Assembly: GCF_017652985.1 (NCBI RefSeq)
Contig: NZ_JAGGDJ010000001.1
Coordinates: 62,001 to 126,000, forward strand
Direction: 5' to 3'
Length of the DNA: 64,000 nucleotides
From: Paenibacillus artemisiicola
GTDB taxonomy: Bacteria; Bacillota; Bacilli; Paenibacillales; Paenibacillaceae
A program made the translations under genes and the position numbers. Numbering within the stretch: position 1 is the stretch's first letter; each line of letters starts with the position of its first letter. The notes beneath the pieces are model-generated. The model did not search any database. It was not told the DNA's origin and was given only the letters and a program-made list of their open reading frames with translations. This document shows, one piece after another, positions 24,915 to 33,928 of the stretch.

Positions 24915-27167
24915 CTACTCCGCTTCGGGCCGCTGCCGCTCCTCTTGGAGTTCCTCCGGTTTAAACCACAGGTCGCGGAACCGCACCCAGCCCAAGGAAT
25001 CCAGCGAAATGCCGCGGACCGACGGATGGAAGGCGGTTTTCAGATGTTTGCGGTAGAGGAACAGCAAGCTCCGCGACGCGCGCAGCTCCGCTTCGATGGA
25101 CCGCAGCGCCGCGTTGCGCCGGTCCCCGTCACGTAAGGTCATCAGGTCGTCGATTCGACGCTCCAAGTCCTGTCTGGTCCCGGGCAGCAAGTGATGCAGC
25201 ATGCTCCTGAACAGCTCGATGAGCCTCAGCTCGCGGTGTTCGTCCAGCATGACCGCGAAGAGCAGCAGGTCCGCCCTCAAACGGGACTCTCCCTTGAACA
25301 GCTCGGCGGGAATCAGCTCGATGCGCATCCGGATGCCGGCTTTCAGGCATTCGTCCCGCACAAGCTCGGCGTCGTTGCGATACTGCGGAATAGTGGCGAG
25401 CACGATGGGGGCGTCATCGCCGTTCGCGGTCGCGAGCCGGGAAGCGGCAGGCACCGACGTAAAAGCTCTTTCGTTGTCGGGCTCGCCGGTAGCGTCGGCG
25501 GCATCGATTCCGTTCCTCGCTCCGTCAGCATCGATACCGTTCCTCACTCCGATAGCATCGACAACGCTCTTCGCTCCGATAGCATCGATAACGCTCCTCG
25601 CTCCGTCAGCATCGCCGAGGGTCCGCGCCCCTTCGACATCGACATCGGGATCGGAGGCCTGTCCCGAACGCCGGCTAGCGCCGCCTTCGCCATCTCCGGA
25701 TTCCCATAGAGCCGCAAATCGGTCCGCATTCACCGAATCGGCCATGCCGCCAGCGGAAAATAAACCTCCGAGTCCCTGCGCGCCGCCGCCCCAACCGGCC
25801 GCGTCATCCGAGGCCGGCTTCGGCCAGAAGCTGTCCGCGGCTTCGATGACGTCGCCGGACAGCCGCTCGATCAGCCGTCCCCGGTCGAGCGCCGCGTCCA
25901 GCGCCGCCCGGGCGGCGGGATCGCGCAGCGGACCGTCGCGCAGCTCGTTGACGGTCAGAAATTTGCACGTCGTGCCGGACTGCCTGATCTGCTGGAGCCG
26001 CTCCGCCGCCGGTCCCGTCAGCCTCACGTTGTGCATGACCTGAAAGGCGGGCGCTTCGGCGCCGTCCGCGGCATCCCCGGCATTTCCAACCGTCCTGCCG
26101 TCCGCTTCCTCCTTGCCCTCGCCATAATTGCCCACGCCATCCCTGCCTGCGGCTTTCCCGACAGAAGCCGCCTCGCGACGCTCGGGATCGGTCCACACCT
26201 CCACGACGTCCAGAAAGCCCCTGCCTTGAAAATACGGCGCGAACGCCTCCAGCGTGAAGATCCCATGGCTGCTCCCGGCAAGCCGGAACGGACCGGTCCC
26301 AATGGGGTGCAGTCCCAATAAGGCGCCGTTCTCGAGCTCGGGAAGAGCCGGCACGATCGACGCGCGGTTCGTGGCCAGAAACGGCAGGAACAGCTCGTTC
26401 GGCGACCGCAGGCGGAAGGCGACGGTGCGTTCGTCCGGCGTTTCGATCGCGGCGATTGCCCGGTACACCCGGCTGAACAGCCCCTTCGGCGCCAGCCGCA
26501 GAAGCCGCTCGAAGGAGAACTTCACGTCCGCGGCGGTCAGCTCCCGGCCGTTATGGAACAAGACGCCCTTGCGCAGGTAGAACGTCCACGAGCGCCGCGA
26601 CGCGTCCGTTTCCCAGGCATGAGCCAGATGCGGCAGCGGTTCCGTCCCGCCGGGTCCCATGCGGACAAGGCCGTCGAAGAGCTGATTGACGAGGTGCGAC
26701 TCGCCGGCGAAATGCATCTCCGCGGGATCCAGCGAAGCGATGCGCTGGGGCAGCGGAAAGCGCAGCAGATCGAGCCGCCGCTCGCCCCGCACCTCGGACC
26801 GGAAGCCGAACCGGCCCGACAGCCAATCCTGGAACCGCGCGCGAAGCCCGGCGCCGGCATCGTCCTCTTCGCCGAGGTAGGCGGCGGCGCGGGCCAAATC
26901 CTGCCGTTCCGCGATTTCCTGCGCCTCCGCGAGGATCAGCTCGTCCTTGGCGGCCAGAAACCGCAGGACGGAACGGTTGCCGCGCCCGCGCTTCGGCTCC
27001 CAGCCGAGCCAACCTTCCCGCTGCATGCGCCGCAGCAGCAGCACCATGTTGCGGTGCGTGCAGTCGAGCGCCTCCGCCAGCTCCTGCGTCGTCACCTCGA
27101 GCGGTTCCCGCTCGCGGACCTGCGGATACAGCTTGCGCAGCGACAAGTAGTGCCGCCTGATTTTCAT
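24915..27167 (-). CDS. SgrR-family transcriptional regulator with solute-binding domain
   Basis: 750 residues from the ATG at 27167 (GGAGG nine bases upstream), longer than the usual 550-600. N-terminal winged helix (YLSLRKLYPQVREREPLEVT, LAEALDCTHRNMVLLLRRM) is followed by a peptide/nickel-type periplasmic-binding-like domain (FDGLVRMGP, ADVKFSFERLL, LHPIGTGPFRL). Known SgrR senses sugar-phosphate stress in enterobacteria; the ligand here is unknown. Two insertions lengthen the protein: about residues 390-425 (Gly/Ala/Asp/Glu-rich) and a 9-residue repeat array around residues 510-560. It is divergent from the DUF4173 gene. Confidence 0.85.
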   Translation of the reverse strand: MKIRRHYLSLRKLYPQVREREPLEVTTQELAEALDCTHRNMVLLLRRMQREGWLGWEPKRGRGNRSVLRFLAAKDELILAEAQEIAERQDLARAAAYLGEEDDAGAGLRARFQDWLSGRFGFRSEVRGERRLDLLRFPLPQRIASLDPAEMHFAGESHLVNQLFDGLVRMGPGGTEPLPHLAHAWETDASRRSWTFYLRKGVLFHNGRELTAADVKFSFERLLRLAPKGLFSRVYRAIAAIETPDERTVAFRLRSPNELFLPFLATNRASIVPALPELENGALLGLHPIGTGPFRLAGSSHGIFTLEAFAPYFQGRGFLDVVEVWTDPERREAASVGKAAGRDGVGNYGEGKEEADGRTVGNAGDAADGAEAPAFQVMHNVRLTGPAAERLQQIRQSGTTCKFLTVNELRDGPLRDPAARAALDAALDRGRLIERLSGDVIEAADSFWPKPASDDAAGWGGGAQGLGGLFSAGGMADSVNADRFAALWESGDGEGGASRRSGQASDPDVDVEGARTLGDADGARSVIDAIGAKSVVDAIGVRNGIDADGARNGIDAADATGEPDNERAFTSVPAASRLATANGDDAPIVLATIPQYRNDAELVRDECLKAGIRMRIELIPAELFKGESRLRADLLLFAVMLDEHRELRLIELFRSMLHHLLPGTRQDLERRIDDLMTLRDGDRRNAALRSIEAELRASRSLLFLYRKHLKTAFHPSVRGISLDSLGWVRFRDLWFKPEELQEERQRPEAE
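25500..25640 (-). repeat. 27-bp in-frame repeats inside the SgrR-like gene
   Basis: About five copies of a 27-bp unit encode nonapeptides TLGDADGAR, SVIDAIGAK, SVVDAIGVR, NGIDADGAR and NGIDAADAT. Identity between copies is high at the DNA level, so expansion seems recent. The insertion lies in a loop of the solute-binding domain. Confidence 0.85.
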
Positions 27168-27314
27168 CCCGTCCGCCTCCGCTCCGTCATTAAAATAGGA
27201 AAAGCCGAAAAAATAACTTTCACTTTTTGTTCTTATTTTATCGGCTACAATAAATGGAAGCAAGGTATGCAAGCAATTCGCGCCAACACCGGCGCCTGAT
27301 CGGAGCGTGACACG

Positions 27315-28859
27315 ATGCGCCACCCGGCCCCGTGGCAGCGGCGGTACGACAACCTCGCGCTGCTGTCGCTGCTGTTCGGTATCGTCAGTCAATATGTATT
27401 CGTCGGGAACGGCTTCAACGTCTCCGTCCCGATTTTCGTCGCCGCGTTCTACGGCTTGTTCTTCTACGCGGTCCGCGGGCGGATCGGCGGATTCGAGCGG
27501 TGGCGCGGACAAACCAAGTCCGGCTGGCTGCTGGCCCTGCCCGTGGGCTTGCTGTCGTTAACGTTCGCGATCTTCGCGGACGAACAATTCCGCACGCTCA
27601 ACCTGTTCGTCCTCCCGGCGCTCGCGGCCGCCCAAACCGTGCTGCTGACGCGCAATAGCGAGAAGCCGTGGTTCCGTCCCCGCTTCTACGGCGACGTGCT
27701 GATGCTGGCGCTCGTTCAGCCGTTCGCCTACATAGCGGTGCCGTTCGGCCTGCTCGCGAACCGGCTGCTGCCGAAGCCGGAGGGAGGCGGCCGCCGCGCG
27801 GCCGGCAAGGCGCGCCGGATCGCGCTCGGCCTGCTGCTCGCGGCGCCGCCGCTGCTCGTCGTCATCGTCCTGCTCGCCACCGCCGACCGGATCTTCGGCG
27901 ATCTCATCTGGCGCTTACCGAGCCTGCTCCTGCGGGCGGATTTGTTCGAAGGCGTCGCCCGAATCGCCGTCGGCGCCTGGTTCGCACTCTACGCGTTTTG
28001 CTACTTGTGGGCGTTGCTGTTCAATCGGAGCGACCCGCAGGCCGCGGAGCTCAAACGCACGCTTTGGCTCGAGTCGGAGACGGAGACGGCCGGCGCGGCG
28101 GAGAAGCGCGAACCGTTCGGGCTCGATCCGCTGACGGCGAACACGCTGCTGATCTGCTTCAACGCCGTCTATCTCGTCTTCGCGGCCATTCAGTTCTCGT
28201 ACCTGTTCGGCGCGGCGAACGGCCTGCTTCCGGACGGCGCCGCGTATGCCGATTACGCGCGGCAGGGCTTCGCGCAGCTGGTGGCGGTCGCGGTCATCAA
28301 CCTGCTGCTCCTGCTCGGCGGCCTGCATGCCGTGAAGCGGGGCGGGCCGCTCGAGCGCCGCGCGCGCCGGCTGTCGCTCAGCCTGCTCGTCGGGTTCACC
28401 GTCGTCATGCTCGTCTCGGCGTTCAGCCGGCTCGCGCTGTACGAGGAGGCCTACGGCTTTACCCGCACCCGGCTGCTCGTGCACGGCTTCATGCTGGTGC
28501 TCTCCTTCGTCCTGGCCGTATCGCTGATCCGCATTTGGCGCGACCGGTTCCCGCTGGCGAAGACGTATATCGCGATCGGACTTGCGGCTTACGTCGCGTT
28601 CAACTATGCTAATCTCGACAGAATGATCGCGGCGAAGAACGCCGAGCGGTACGAGGCGAGCGGAAATATCGACATGGCCTACATGATGACGCTGTCCGCG
28701 GACGCCGTGCCGCCGCTGCTGCTGCTGCGGGACCGCCACCCGGAAGGCGTGGAAGGGCTCGACGTCGTCTTCGCGAGCATTCGCGGACGATCGGAAGGGT
28801 CGGGCGGCTGGCCGGCGTGGAACCGGTCGAAGTCCCGGGCGCTGCGGGAGCTGCGCTGA
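27315..28859 (+). CDS. DUF4173 / DUF4153 family multi-pass membrane protein
   Basis: 514 residues with about 12 hydrophobic segments, starting LALLSLLFGIVSQYVFVGNG and FNVSVPIFVAAFYGLFFYA, and a cytoplasmic-looking basic loop after LLPKPEGGG. The motif FGFTRTRL-like YGFTRTRLLVHGFMLVLSF and the C-terminal FNYANLDRMIAAKNAERY with a conserved N and R are typical of DUF4173. The tail (DRHPEGVEGLDVVFASIRG) probably lies outside or inside the membrane as a small domain. Function is unknown; relatives often sit near regulators. GGAGCGTG precedes the ATG. Confidence 0.82.
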   Translation: MRHPAPWQRRYDNLALLSLLFGIVSQYVFVGNGFNVSVPIFVAAFYGLFFYAVRGRIGGFERWRGQTKSGWLLALPVGLLSLTFAIFADEQFRTLNLFVLPALAAAQTVLLTRNSEKPWFRPRFYGDVLMLALVQPFAYIAVPFGLLANRLLPKPEGGGRRAAGKARRIALGLLLAAPPLLVVIVLLATADRIFGDLIWRLPSLLLRADLFEGVARIAVGAWFALYAFCYLWALLFNRSDPQAAELKRTLWLESETETAGAAEKREPFGLDPLTANTLLICFNAVYLVFAAIQFSYLFGAANGLLPDGAAYADYARQGFAQLVAVAVINLLLLLGGLHAVKRGGPLERRARRLSLSLLVGFTVVMLVSAFSRLALYEEAYGFTRTRLLVHGFMLVLSFVLAVSLIRIWRDRFPLAKTYIAIGLAAYVAFNYANLDRMIAAKNAERYEASGNIDMAYMMTLSADAVPPLLLLRDRHPEGVEGLDVVFASIRGRSEGSGGWPAWNRSKSRALRELR

Positions 28860-28987
28860 CGCGGAATCATGTCGCACAGGTTTGGCGGCGGCAGCCGACG
28901 TCATTCGCCATGCACGCGCCTCGGCCTAAGTCGCTCGCGCGCGATCCGGATCCCGATGCATGAAAATCGCCGGAAAGGAGCCATGCC

Positions 28988-29368
28988 ATGACTGTCGAAC
29001 ACGAACCGTTTTTGGCGGAAACGCGGGCGCACTGCCTGTCGCTTCCGGGCGCGGACGAACGGGAGAGCCACGGGTCGCCCGGCTTCTTCGTCGACGGGAA
29101 GAAAGCGTTCGTCCACTACCGGAACAATCATCACGGCGACGGCATCGTCGGCTTATGGTGCGCCGTGCCGCCGGGGATGCAGCAGCTGCTCGTATCGGGC
29201 AACCCGGAGCTGTACTACGTGCCGGCGTACGTCGGTCCGCGCGGCTGGGTCGGCGTTCGTCTGGACCGCGGGGCGGAATGGGGCGAGATCGCCGCCGTGA
29301 TCGGCGAAGCCTACCGGCACCGGGCGCCCAAGAAATACGCGAAGGCGCTGACGGAAGGCAAGGACTGA
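28988..29368 (+). CDS. MmcQ/YjbR-like DNA-binding-fold protein (DUF419)
   Basis: 126 residues with GGAAAGGAG before the ATG. It follows the MmcQ/YjbR pattern: FLAETRAHCLSLPGADERESHGSPGFFV, a central KAFVHYRNNHHGDG strand region, and the final YVGPRGWVGVRLDRGAEW with EAYRHRAPKKYAKAL. The fold resembles a double-wing DNA-binding motif, but a DNA-binding role is not shown. It stands alone before the T-box leader. Confidence 0.87.
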   Translation: MTVEHEPFLAETRAHCLSLPGADERESHGSPGFFVDGKKAFVHYRNNHHGDGIVGLWCAVPPGMQQLLVSGNPELYYVPAYVGPRGWVGVRLDRGAEWGEIAAVIGEAYRHRAPKKYAKALTEGKD

Positions 29369-29388
29369 CGCCGGCGGCAATCGGCCGC

Positions 29389-29418
29389 TTGACACGGGTG
29401 CCGGGACTGCTGTAAGGT
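29389..29418 (+). promoter_or_regulatory. Promoter of the T-box leader and proS
   Basis: TTGACA (29389-29394), an 18-base spacer, TAAGGT (29413-29418). The transcript would start just before stem I of the T-box. Confidence 0.7.
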
Positions 29419-29424
29419 AGGAAA

Positions 29425-29690
29425 CAATCATCGAACGACCGTCATCAAGGACATGCCGATCCGCACAAGCCGCGTTCAGAGAGGGAGCCCGCCGGCTGAG
29501 AAGCTCCCCGCCGCCGCGAATCGCGCCCCGCCTTGTAGTCGCTGCAAGGAATTCAGTATTTGCAGCCGGGAACTCCCCGTTATCCGATCCAGAGCGCCGC
29601 CCGGCTATCGCTGCCGCGCGGCTGAATTTGGGGTGGTACCACGAGCGCGCACTCGTCCCTTAACCGGGAACGGGTGCGCGTTTTTTGGCG
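29425..29690 (+). promoter_or_regulatory. T-box leader sensing uncharged tRNA-Pro
   Basis: The conserved T-box sequence GGGTGGTACCACG (29631-29643) is present. Its UGGU bulge would pair with the ACCA end of a tRNA having discriminator A, as tRNA-Pro does. Upstream, CAAGG (from 29448) and CCTTG (29531-29535) can close stem I, whose distal part shows CAGAGAGGGAGC and GGCTGAGAAGCTCC. A CCC triplet near 29526-29529 is in a plausible specifier position, but I could not fold the stem fully. Low charging would favour the antiterminator and proS expression. Confidence 0.88.
29645..29686 (+). terminator. T-box-controlled terminator
   Basis: CGCGCAC-T-CGT pairs with ACG-G-GTGCGCG around a GTCCC/GGGA top, followed by six T residues. 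It directly follows the T-box sequence, the usual arrangement for the terminator/antiterminator choice. Confidence 0.88.
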
Positions 29691-29751
29691 TGATCGGGCA
29701 GTCGAGATCCGGCGCCGCGCGCGCCGACGACCAATCAAGGGGGTTATGTTC

Positions 29752-31488
29752 ATGCGGCAACAATCAGCGTTCATCCCGACGATGCGGGAAGTGCCGGCAG
29801 ACGCGGAAGCGGTCAGCCATCAATGGCTCGTCAAGGGCGGCTTCATCCGCCAGCTCTCCGCCGGCGTCTATTCGTTCCTTCCGCTCGGGCGGCGGGTGCT
29901 CCGCAACGCGGAACGCATCGTCCGCGAAGAGATGGAACGGACGGGCGCGCAGGAGGTGCTGCTTCCCGCGCTGCAGCCCGCCGAGCTGTGGCGGGAGTCC
30001 GGCCGGTACGAGGTATACGGGCCGGAGCTCGTACGGCTGCGCGACCGCGGCGAGCGGGAGTTCGTGCTCGGACCGACGCACGAGGAGGTCGTGACCGCGC
30101 TCGTCGGGCAGGAAATCGGAACGTACCGGAAGCTGCCGGTGACGCTGTTCCAAATCCAGACGAAGTTCCGCGACGAGCGCCGGCCGCGGTTCGGCCTGCT
30201 GCGCTGCCGCGAATTCGTCATGAAGGACGCCTATTCGTTCGCCGCCGACTGGGAAAGCCTCGACGCCGCGTACCGCGCCATGTACGCGGCGTACGGGCGG
30301 ATCTTCGCGCGCTGCGGCATCCGCTACCTGGCGGTCGAAGCGGATCCGGGCGCCATCGGAGGCGAGGGCGGCACGCACGAATTCATGGCGATCGCGGAGT
30401 CCGGCGAAGACGACGTCGTCACCTGCAGCCGCTGCGACTATGCCGCCAACCTCGAGAAGGCCGCCGGGCGCAAGCCGGCCGGGCGCCATGCCGGCGAAGA
30501 GGCGGCGGACATTCCGGCGCCCGAGCGCTTCCATACGCCGGGGCTGCGATCCATCGACGATCTCGCGTCGGGGCTCGGCCTGCGCGAAGACGAGCTGATC
30601 AAGACGCTGATCTACGCGGCGGACGGCAAGCACGTCGCCGTGCTCATCCGCGGCGACCGCACGGTGAACGAGACGAAGGTGAAGAACGCCCTCGGCGTCC
30701 TGGACCTCGAGCTGGCGGATAGCGCCGCCGTGAGCGCGATCACGGGAGCGGCGACGGGCTTCGCCGGGCCGGTGGGCCTGTCGATCCCGCTGCTGGCGGA
30801 CGACGAAGTCGCCGCGATGCGGCAGGGCGTCGCCGGCGCGAACGAGACGGATTACCATCTCCGTCACGTCGTGCCGGGCAGGGATTTTCCGCTTGCGTCG
30901 ACCGGGGATTTCCGCAACGCGGCGGAAGGCGAAGCCTGCCCGAACTGCGCGGACGGAGAGCTGCGCGTCATCCGCGGCATCGAGATCGGCCACGTGTTCA
31001 AGCTCGGGACCAAATACAGCGAGAAGCTGGGGGCCGCGTTCGCGGACGCCGGCGGCGAGCTGCGGCCCGTCATCATGGGCTGTTACGGCATCGGCGTCAC
31101 GCGGCTGCTGTCGGCGGCGATCGAGCAGCATCACGACGAGCACGGGATGGTCTGGCCGGCGGGACTGGCGCCGTTCCATGTCCATATCGTGCCGGTCTCG
31201 GACAAGGACGCGGCGCAGACCGAGGCGGCGAACCGGCTGTACGGCGAGCTGCGGGCCGAAGGCGTCGAGACGCTGCTCGACGACCGCGGCGAGCGGTTCG
31301 GCGTGAAGCTCAAGGACGCCGACCTGATCGGCATTCCGATTCGAATCGTCATCGGGAAAGGAATCGCCGAGGGCGAGGTCGAATGGAAGGAGCGGGGCGG
31401 CGGCGGACCTGCCGAACGCATGGCGCTGGCGGACGTTCCGGCCGCCGTCAAGCGGTGGCTGAGGGAGAAAGGGCAGGGTCAAGTCTAG
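29752..31488 (+). CDS. proS: Prolyl-tRNA synthetase, bacterial type with editing domain
   Basis: 578 residues from the ATG at 29752 (AAGGGGG eight bases upstream). Class II synthetase motifs are in order: motif 1 near RRVLRNAERIVREEMERTGAQEV, motif 2 in TKFRDERRPRFGLLRCREFVMKD, motif 3 in GCYGIGVTRLLSA. Between motifs 2 and 3, about residues 220-400, lies the YbaK-like insertion that removes Ala from tRNA-Pro (LIKTLIYAADGKHVAVLIRGD). A C-terminal anticodon-binding domain follows. Transcription is controlled by the T-box leader. Confidence 0.97.
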   Translation: MRQQSAFIPTMREVPADAEAVSHQWLVKGGFIRQLSAGVYSFLPLGRRVLRNAERIVREEMERTGAQEVLLPALQPAELWRESGRYEVYGPELVRLRDRGEREFVLGPTHEEVVTALVGQEIGTYRKLPVTLFQIQTKFRDERRPRFGLLRCREFVMKDAYSFAADWESLDAAYRAMYAAYGRIFARCGIRYLAVEADPGAIGGEGGTHEFMAIAESGEDDVVTCSRCDYAANLEKAAGRKPAGRHAGEEAADIPAPERFHTPGLRSIDDLASGLGLREDELIKTLIYAADGKHVAVLIRGDRTVNETKVKNALGVLDLELADSAAVSAITGAATGFAGPVGLSIPLLADDEVAAMRQGVAGANETDYHLRHVVPGRDFPLASTGDFRNAAEGEACPNCADGELRVIRGIEIGHVFKLGTKYSEKLGAAFADAGGELRPVIMGCYGIGVTRLLSAAIEQHHDEHGMVWPAGLAPFHVHIVPVSDKDAAQTEAANRLYGELRAEGVETLLDDRGERFGVKLKDADLIGIPIRIVIGKGIAEGEVEWKERGGGGPAERMALADVPAAVKRWLREKGQGQV

Positions 31489-31679
31489 GCGGGGTGTAGA
31501 GGCAGTGCACGCCCCTAGGAACTTCATCAGAATCCGCGGCATACCCGAAGAATGGCCGACGGCATCGCCTTAACGCCGACAATCGGCGCCGCCCGGACGC
31601 GCATTGCCGCGCGGACGCTGCGGGAGGCCCGCGGGCTCGCGCCGCCGCCGACGCTGATCTCGAGAGGGGAATCGGAAGC

Positions 31680-32138
31680 ATGAGCCTGGAATGGAAGATG
31701 GTCGATGCGCCGTATCGCGTCACGTTGTACGGCTTCTCGAGGCTCCGTCGTCCGGAGGAAGCGGTCGGCGCGGTCGCGATGGAACTCCTGGGACGCCTGT
31801 GGGAGGAAATCCTCGGCAAGCATGTGACGAACCGAGGGCTGAGCCATCTGATCTACGACGCGGACGGCACCGTCTTCGCGGGCGTGGAGCTCGCGGACGG
31901 GCCGGCGGAAGAAGGGCAGCCGGCCGGAGGCATGTCGCGCCGAACGCTGTCGCTGGGCGCGCATGCCTACTGCGTGCACCGCGGCCCGTACGCCGGTCTC
32001 GGCGCGACGTATGACGCGCTGCTCGCGGCCGTCGCCGAAGCGGGACGCTCGTGCCGCAAGCCTTTGCTCGAGAAATACGGGCACTGGCAGGAAGACGAGT
32101 CGCAGCTGGAAACGGAAATTTATTTCTCGCTAACCTGA
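31680..32138 (+). CDS. GyrI-like / AraC effector-binding domain protein
   Basis: 152 residues, start ATG with GAGAGGGG upstream. It is a stand-alone effector-binding domain: it begins with a strand (EWKMVDAPYRVTLYGF), has the central FAGVELADGP strand, an AYCVHRGPYAGLGATYDALL helix-strand motif, and ends with an acidic ETEIYFSL strand. Such domains bind hydrophobic small molecules in drug-sensing regulators or act alone, as GyrI does on gyrase. The ligand cannot be told. Terminator at 32171. Confidence 0.82.
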   Translation: MSLEWKMVDAPYRVTLYGFSRLRRPEEAVGAVAMELLGRLWEEILGKHVTNRGLSHLIYDADGTVFAGVELADGPAEEGQPAGGMSRRTLSLGAHAYCVHRGPYAGLGATYDALLAAVAEAGRSCRKPLLEKYGHWQEDESQLETEIYFSLT

Positions 32139-32170
32139 CGCGCCGCAGACGGGCGGCGGGCAGCGGCGGA

Positions 32171-32202
32171 AAGCCTCGGACCTAAGGGTCCGAGGCTTTT
32201 TT
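32171..32202 (+). terminator. Terminator after the GyrI-like gene
   Basis: AAGCCTCGGACC and GGTCCGAGGCTT form a 12-bp stem with a short loop, followed by TTTTTT. Confidence 0.92.
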
Positions 32203-32209
32203 GCCCGCG

Positions 32210-32430
32210 AACGGCCTGTTCCGCCGGCGACTCCAGCTTGATGACGAGCTTGAAGAAGGTGCTCTTCAAGTAATCCAACGAATCGAACAGGGGCCGGTCC
32301 TTTTCGTCGTAATGCAGCTGCTTGAGCAGCAGGATCTAGGGACCGAGCAGGTCGACGGCGTTCCGGTCCAGCGGATCGTCCAGGACGGCGAGCCTCGACC
32401 TGTGCCATATCGCGTCCGGCCGGCTGACCG
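32210..32430 (-). pseudogene. Remnant of a GntR-family regulator (UTRA domain)
   Basis: One minus-strand frame reads AVLDDPLDRNAVDLLG, then an in-frame TAG near 32336, then ILLLKQLHYDEKDRPLFDSL and DYLKSTFFKLVIKLES, running into the neighbouring terminator. This matches the C-terminal part of a UTRA effector domain (a yd-x-rPl-x-s-x-dY-x-r-s pattern). The DNA-binding half is missing and the frame is broken, so it is a decayed fragment. Confidence 0.6.
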
Positions 32431-32481
32431 GCTTCTGGCACGACGGCCGCGACTAGACCAAACCTGCCTGCCAAACCTGTA

Positions 32482-32520
32482 AAAAGAGACGGCCCGAAGC
32501 TTAGCTTCGGATCGTCTCTC
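32482..32520 (-). terminator. Terminator of xerS
   Basis: AGAGACG-GC-CCGAAGC pairs with GCTTCGG-AT-CGTCTCT, followed on the minus strand by TTTTTACAGG. A T-run is also present about ten bases away on the plus side. Confidence 0.85.
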
Positions 32521-32551
32521 TGCTCTTTTTTGCCGTGACGGCGCTGTCCCG

Positions 32552-33634
32552 TTACGCTTCCTTCGGCCGGTCGATCGCTTCCGCCATCGTTTTGTCCGTC
32601 AGATGCGCGTAAATCTGCGTCGTCTCCGGCGACGCGTGGCCGAGCTGCTCCTGCGTCTTGTACAGGTCGTTGCGCAAGTAATAATCGGTCGCGAAGGAGT
32701 GCCGCAGCTTGTGCACGGACAAATACGGCTTGCCGAACCGTTTGGCGTACTTGATGACCATTTCCTGAATGGCCCGCTTGGTCATCCGCGAGCCTTCGCG
32801 CTTGCCGTTCGGGAGCGCCAGGAAGAGCGCCTTCTCCCGCTTGGGCGCCTTGTATTGCGATTCCCGCCGGGACAAGTAGTGCTGCAGGTCGCGCAGCGCC
32901 TCCTGCCTGAAGTAGACCGGCGTCTTGAACGTGTCGTCGTTTTTCCCTTTGCGGTAGACGTAGAGCAGCCGTTTTTTCAGATCGAGGTCGTCGACGTTCA
33001 TATTGTACAGCTCCGATACCCGCAGCCCGGAATTCAAAATCAGGCTGACGATCGACGTGTCGCGCGCGCGGTTGTTCGCGTACGCGTACAGCGCCTGCTT
33101 GTTGTCCGCGACTTCCGCGCCGTAGTCCTCGTTGATGTAGCGGATGAACTCGTCGATCTCCCGCTCCTGCAGCAGCTTGCCCTCCAGCTTGGCCGCGGTA
33201 TCTTTCGGCTTCGCCGTGCGCTTGATCGAGACCTTCGCCATGACGTTGCGCTTCAGAAGCGGATAGAAGTCCTCGTCCTCCGCGATCTGGCTCAAATAAT
33301 GAAACAGCGACCGCAGCGAGCTGAGCTTGCGCGAAATCGTCGTCCGGCTGTTGCTCTGCTCGGCGCGCGTCATCAGGAACATCCGGAACGCGTCGATGCT
33401 GTCCATGTGCAGCTTCTCGAGCTCCTCCAGCTTCACGTCGCGGATCGCCGGTCCTTCCGCCAGCCCTTCGGCCAGCAGCCAGGAGAGGAAGGCGTCGTAA
33501 TCCCGGACGTACTCCAGCAGCGAAGAGGGGGAGAGGTCGGGCAGCTTGTAGTTGATGAATTTCTCGATGTACCAGGGCATGGACGGCGTTCTGCGGTCCA
33601 GCTCCTGCCGGTCTTTCGCCTTGATCAGGTTCAT
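32552..33634 (-). CDS. xerS: Tyrosine recombinase XerS
   Basis: 360 residues from the ATG at 33634, ten bases after GGAGGTG; an upstream TTG belongs to that site. N-terminal SAM-like core-binding domain (MPWYIEKFINYKL to about 140), then the catalytic domain: first Arg in ILNSGLRVSEL, Lys in a FRKGKNDD-like VYRKGKNDDTF loop, HKLRHSFA, the GHASPETTQIYAHL end with His and the nucleophilic Tyr. The length, the extended N-terminus and single-gene context match XerS, which can resolve chromosome dimers alone in streptococci; in Paenibacillaceae it may act beside XerC/D. Confidence 0.92.
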   Translation of the reverse strand: MNLIKAKDRQELDRRTPSMPWYIEKFINYKLPDLSPSSLLEYVRDYDAFLSWLLAEGLAEGPAIRDVKLEELEKLHMDSIDAFRMFLMTRAEQSNSRTTISRKLSSLRSLFHYLSQIAEDEDFYPLLKRNVMAKVSIKRTAKPKDTAAKLEGKLLQEREIDEFIRYINEDYGAEVADNKQALYAYANNRARDTSIVSLILNSGLRVSELYNMNVDDLDLKKRLLYVYRKGKNDDTFKTPVYFRQEALRDLQHYLSRRESQYKAPKREKALFLALPNGKREGSRMTKRAIQEMVIKYAKRFGKPYLSVHKLRHSFATDYYLRNDLYKTQEQLGHASPETTQIYAHLTDKTMAEAIDRPKEA

Positions 33635-33652
33635 GCCGTTGTCCACCTCCAA

Positions 33653-33928
33653 GTAGCTTTATTGTAGTGCAGCGCGCGCGCAAAGTAAATCCTGGAAAGG
33701 AACGTCCGTTCGCCGCTCCTTGCAGGGAGCGGTCGCCCGCGGTCGGTCCGCCGGCTGCACGCGCAGCCGCTCCGCGCAGTGCCGTCCTGTCGAACCGCGC
33801 CGCGCGCTGCCGCCCCGTCAAGCCATGCCGCATACCGTCGTCCCGTCAGTACGCGCCAATCGAAACGCGGCGAAGCGCGGAGCGGCCGCCCGCGAAATTA
33901 GGCCCGAGCGGAAATTTCGCGCCGCGTG
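33653..33928. other. Intergenic stretch between xerS and the GntR gene
   Basis: Very GC-rich, with several short near-repeats of CCGTC(C)TGTC/CCCGTCA type around 33780-33850. No open frame with a ribosome binding site was seen. A promoter for xerS on the minus strand must lie here but is not clear. Confidence 0.4.

Noticed and set aside
29764..31542. A 592-codon open frame antisense to proS
   Set aside because: Shadow of proS in high-GC DNA; no ribosome binding site, no recognisable domain.
31551..31682. Small plus-strand frame ending at the GyrI-like start
   Set aside because: No ribosome binding site before its ATG and no sign of conservation that can be judged here.
32552..33634. xerS as a phage or integrative element integrase
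   Set aside because: No phage, transfer or repeat-flanked attachment structure is nearby, and the sequence fits the single-gene housekeeping XerS type.
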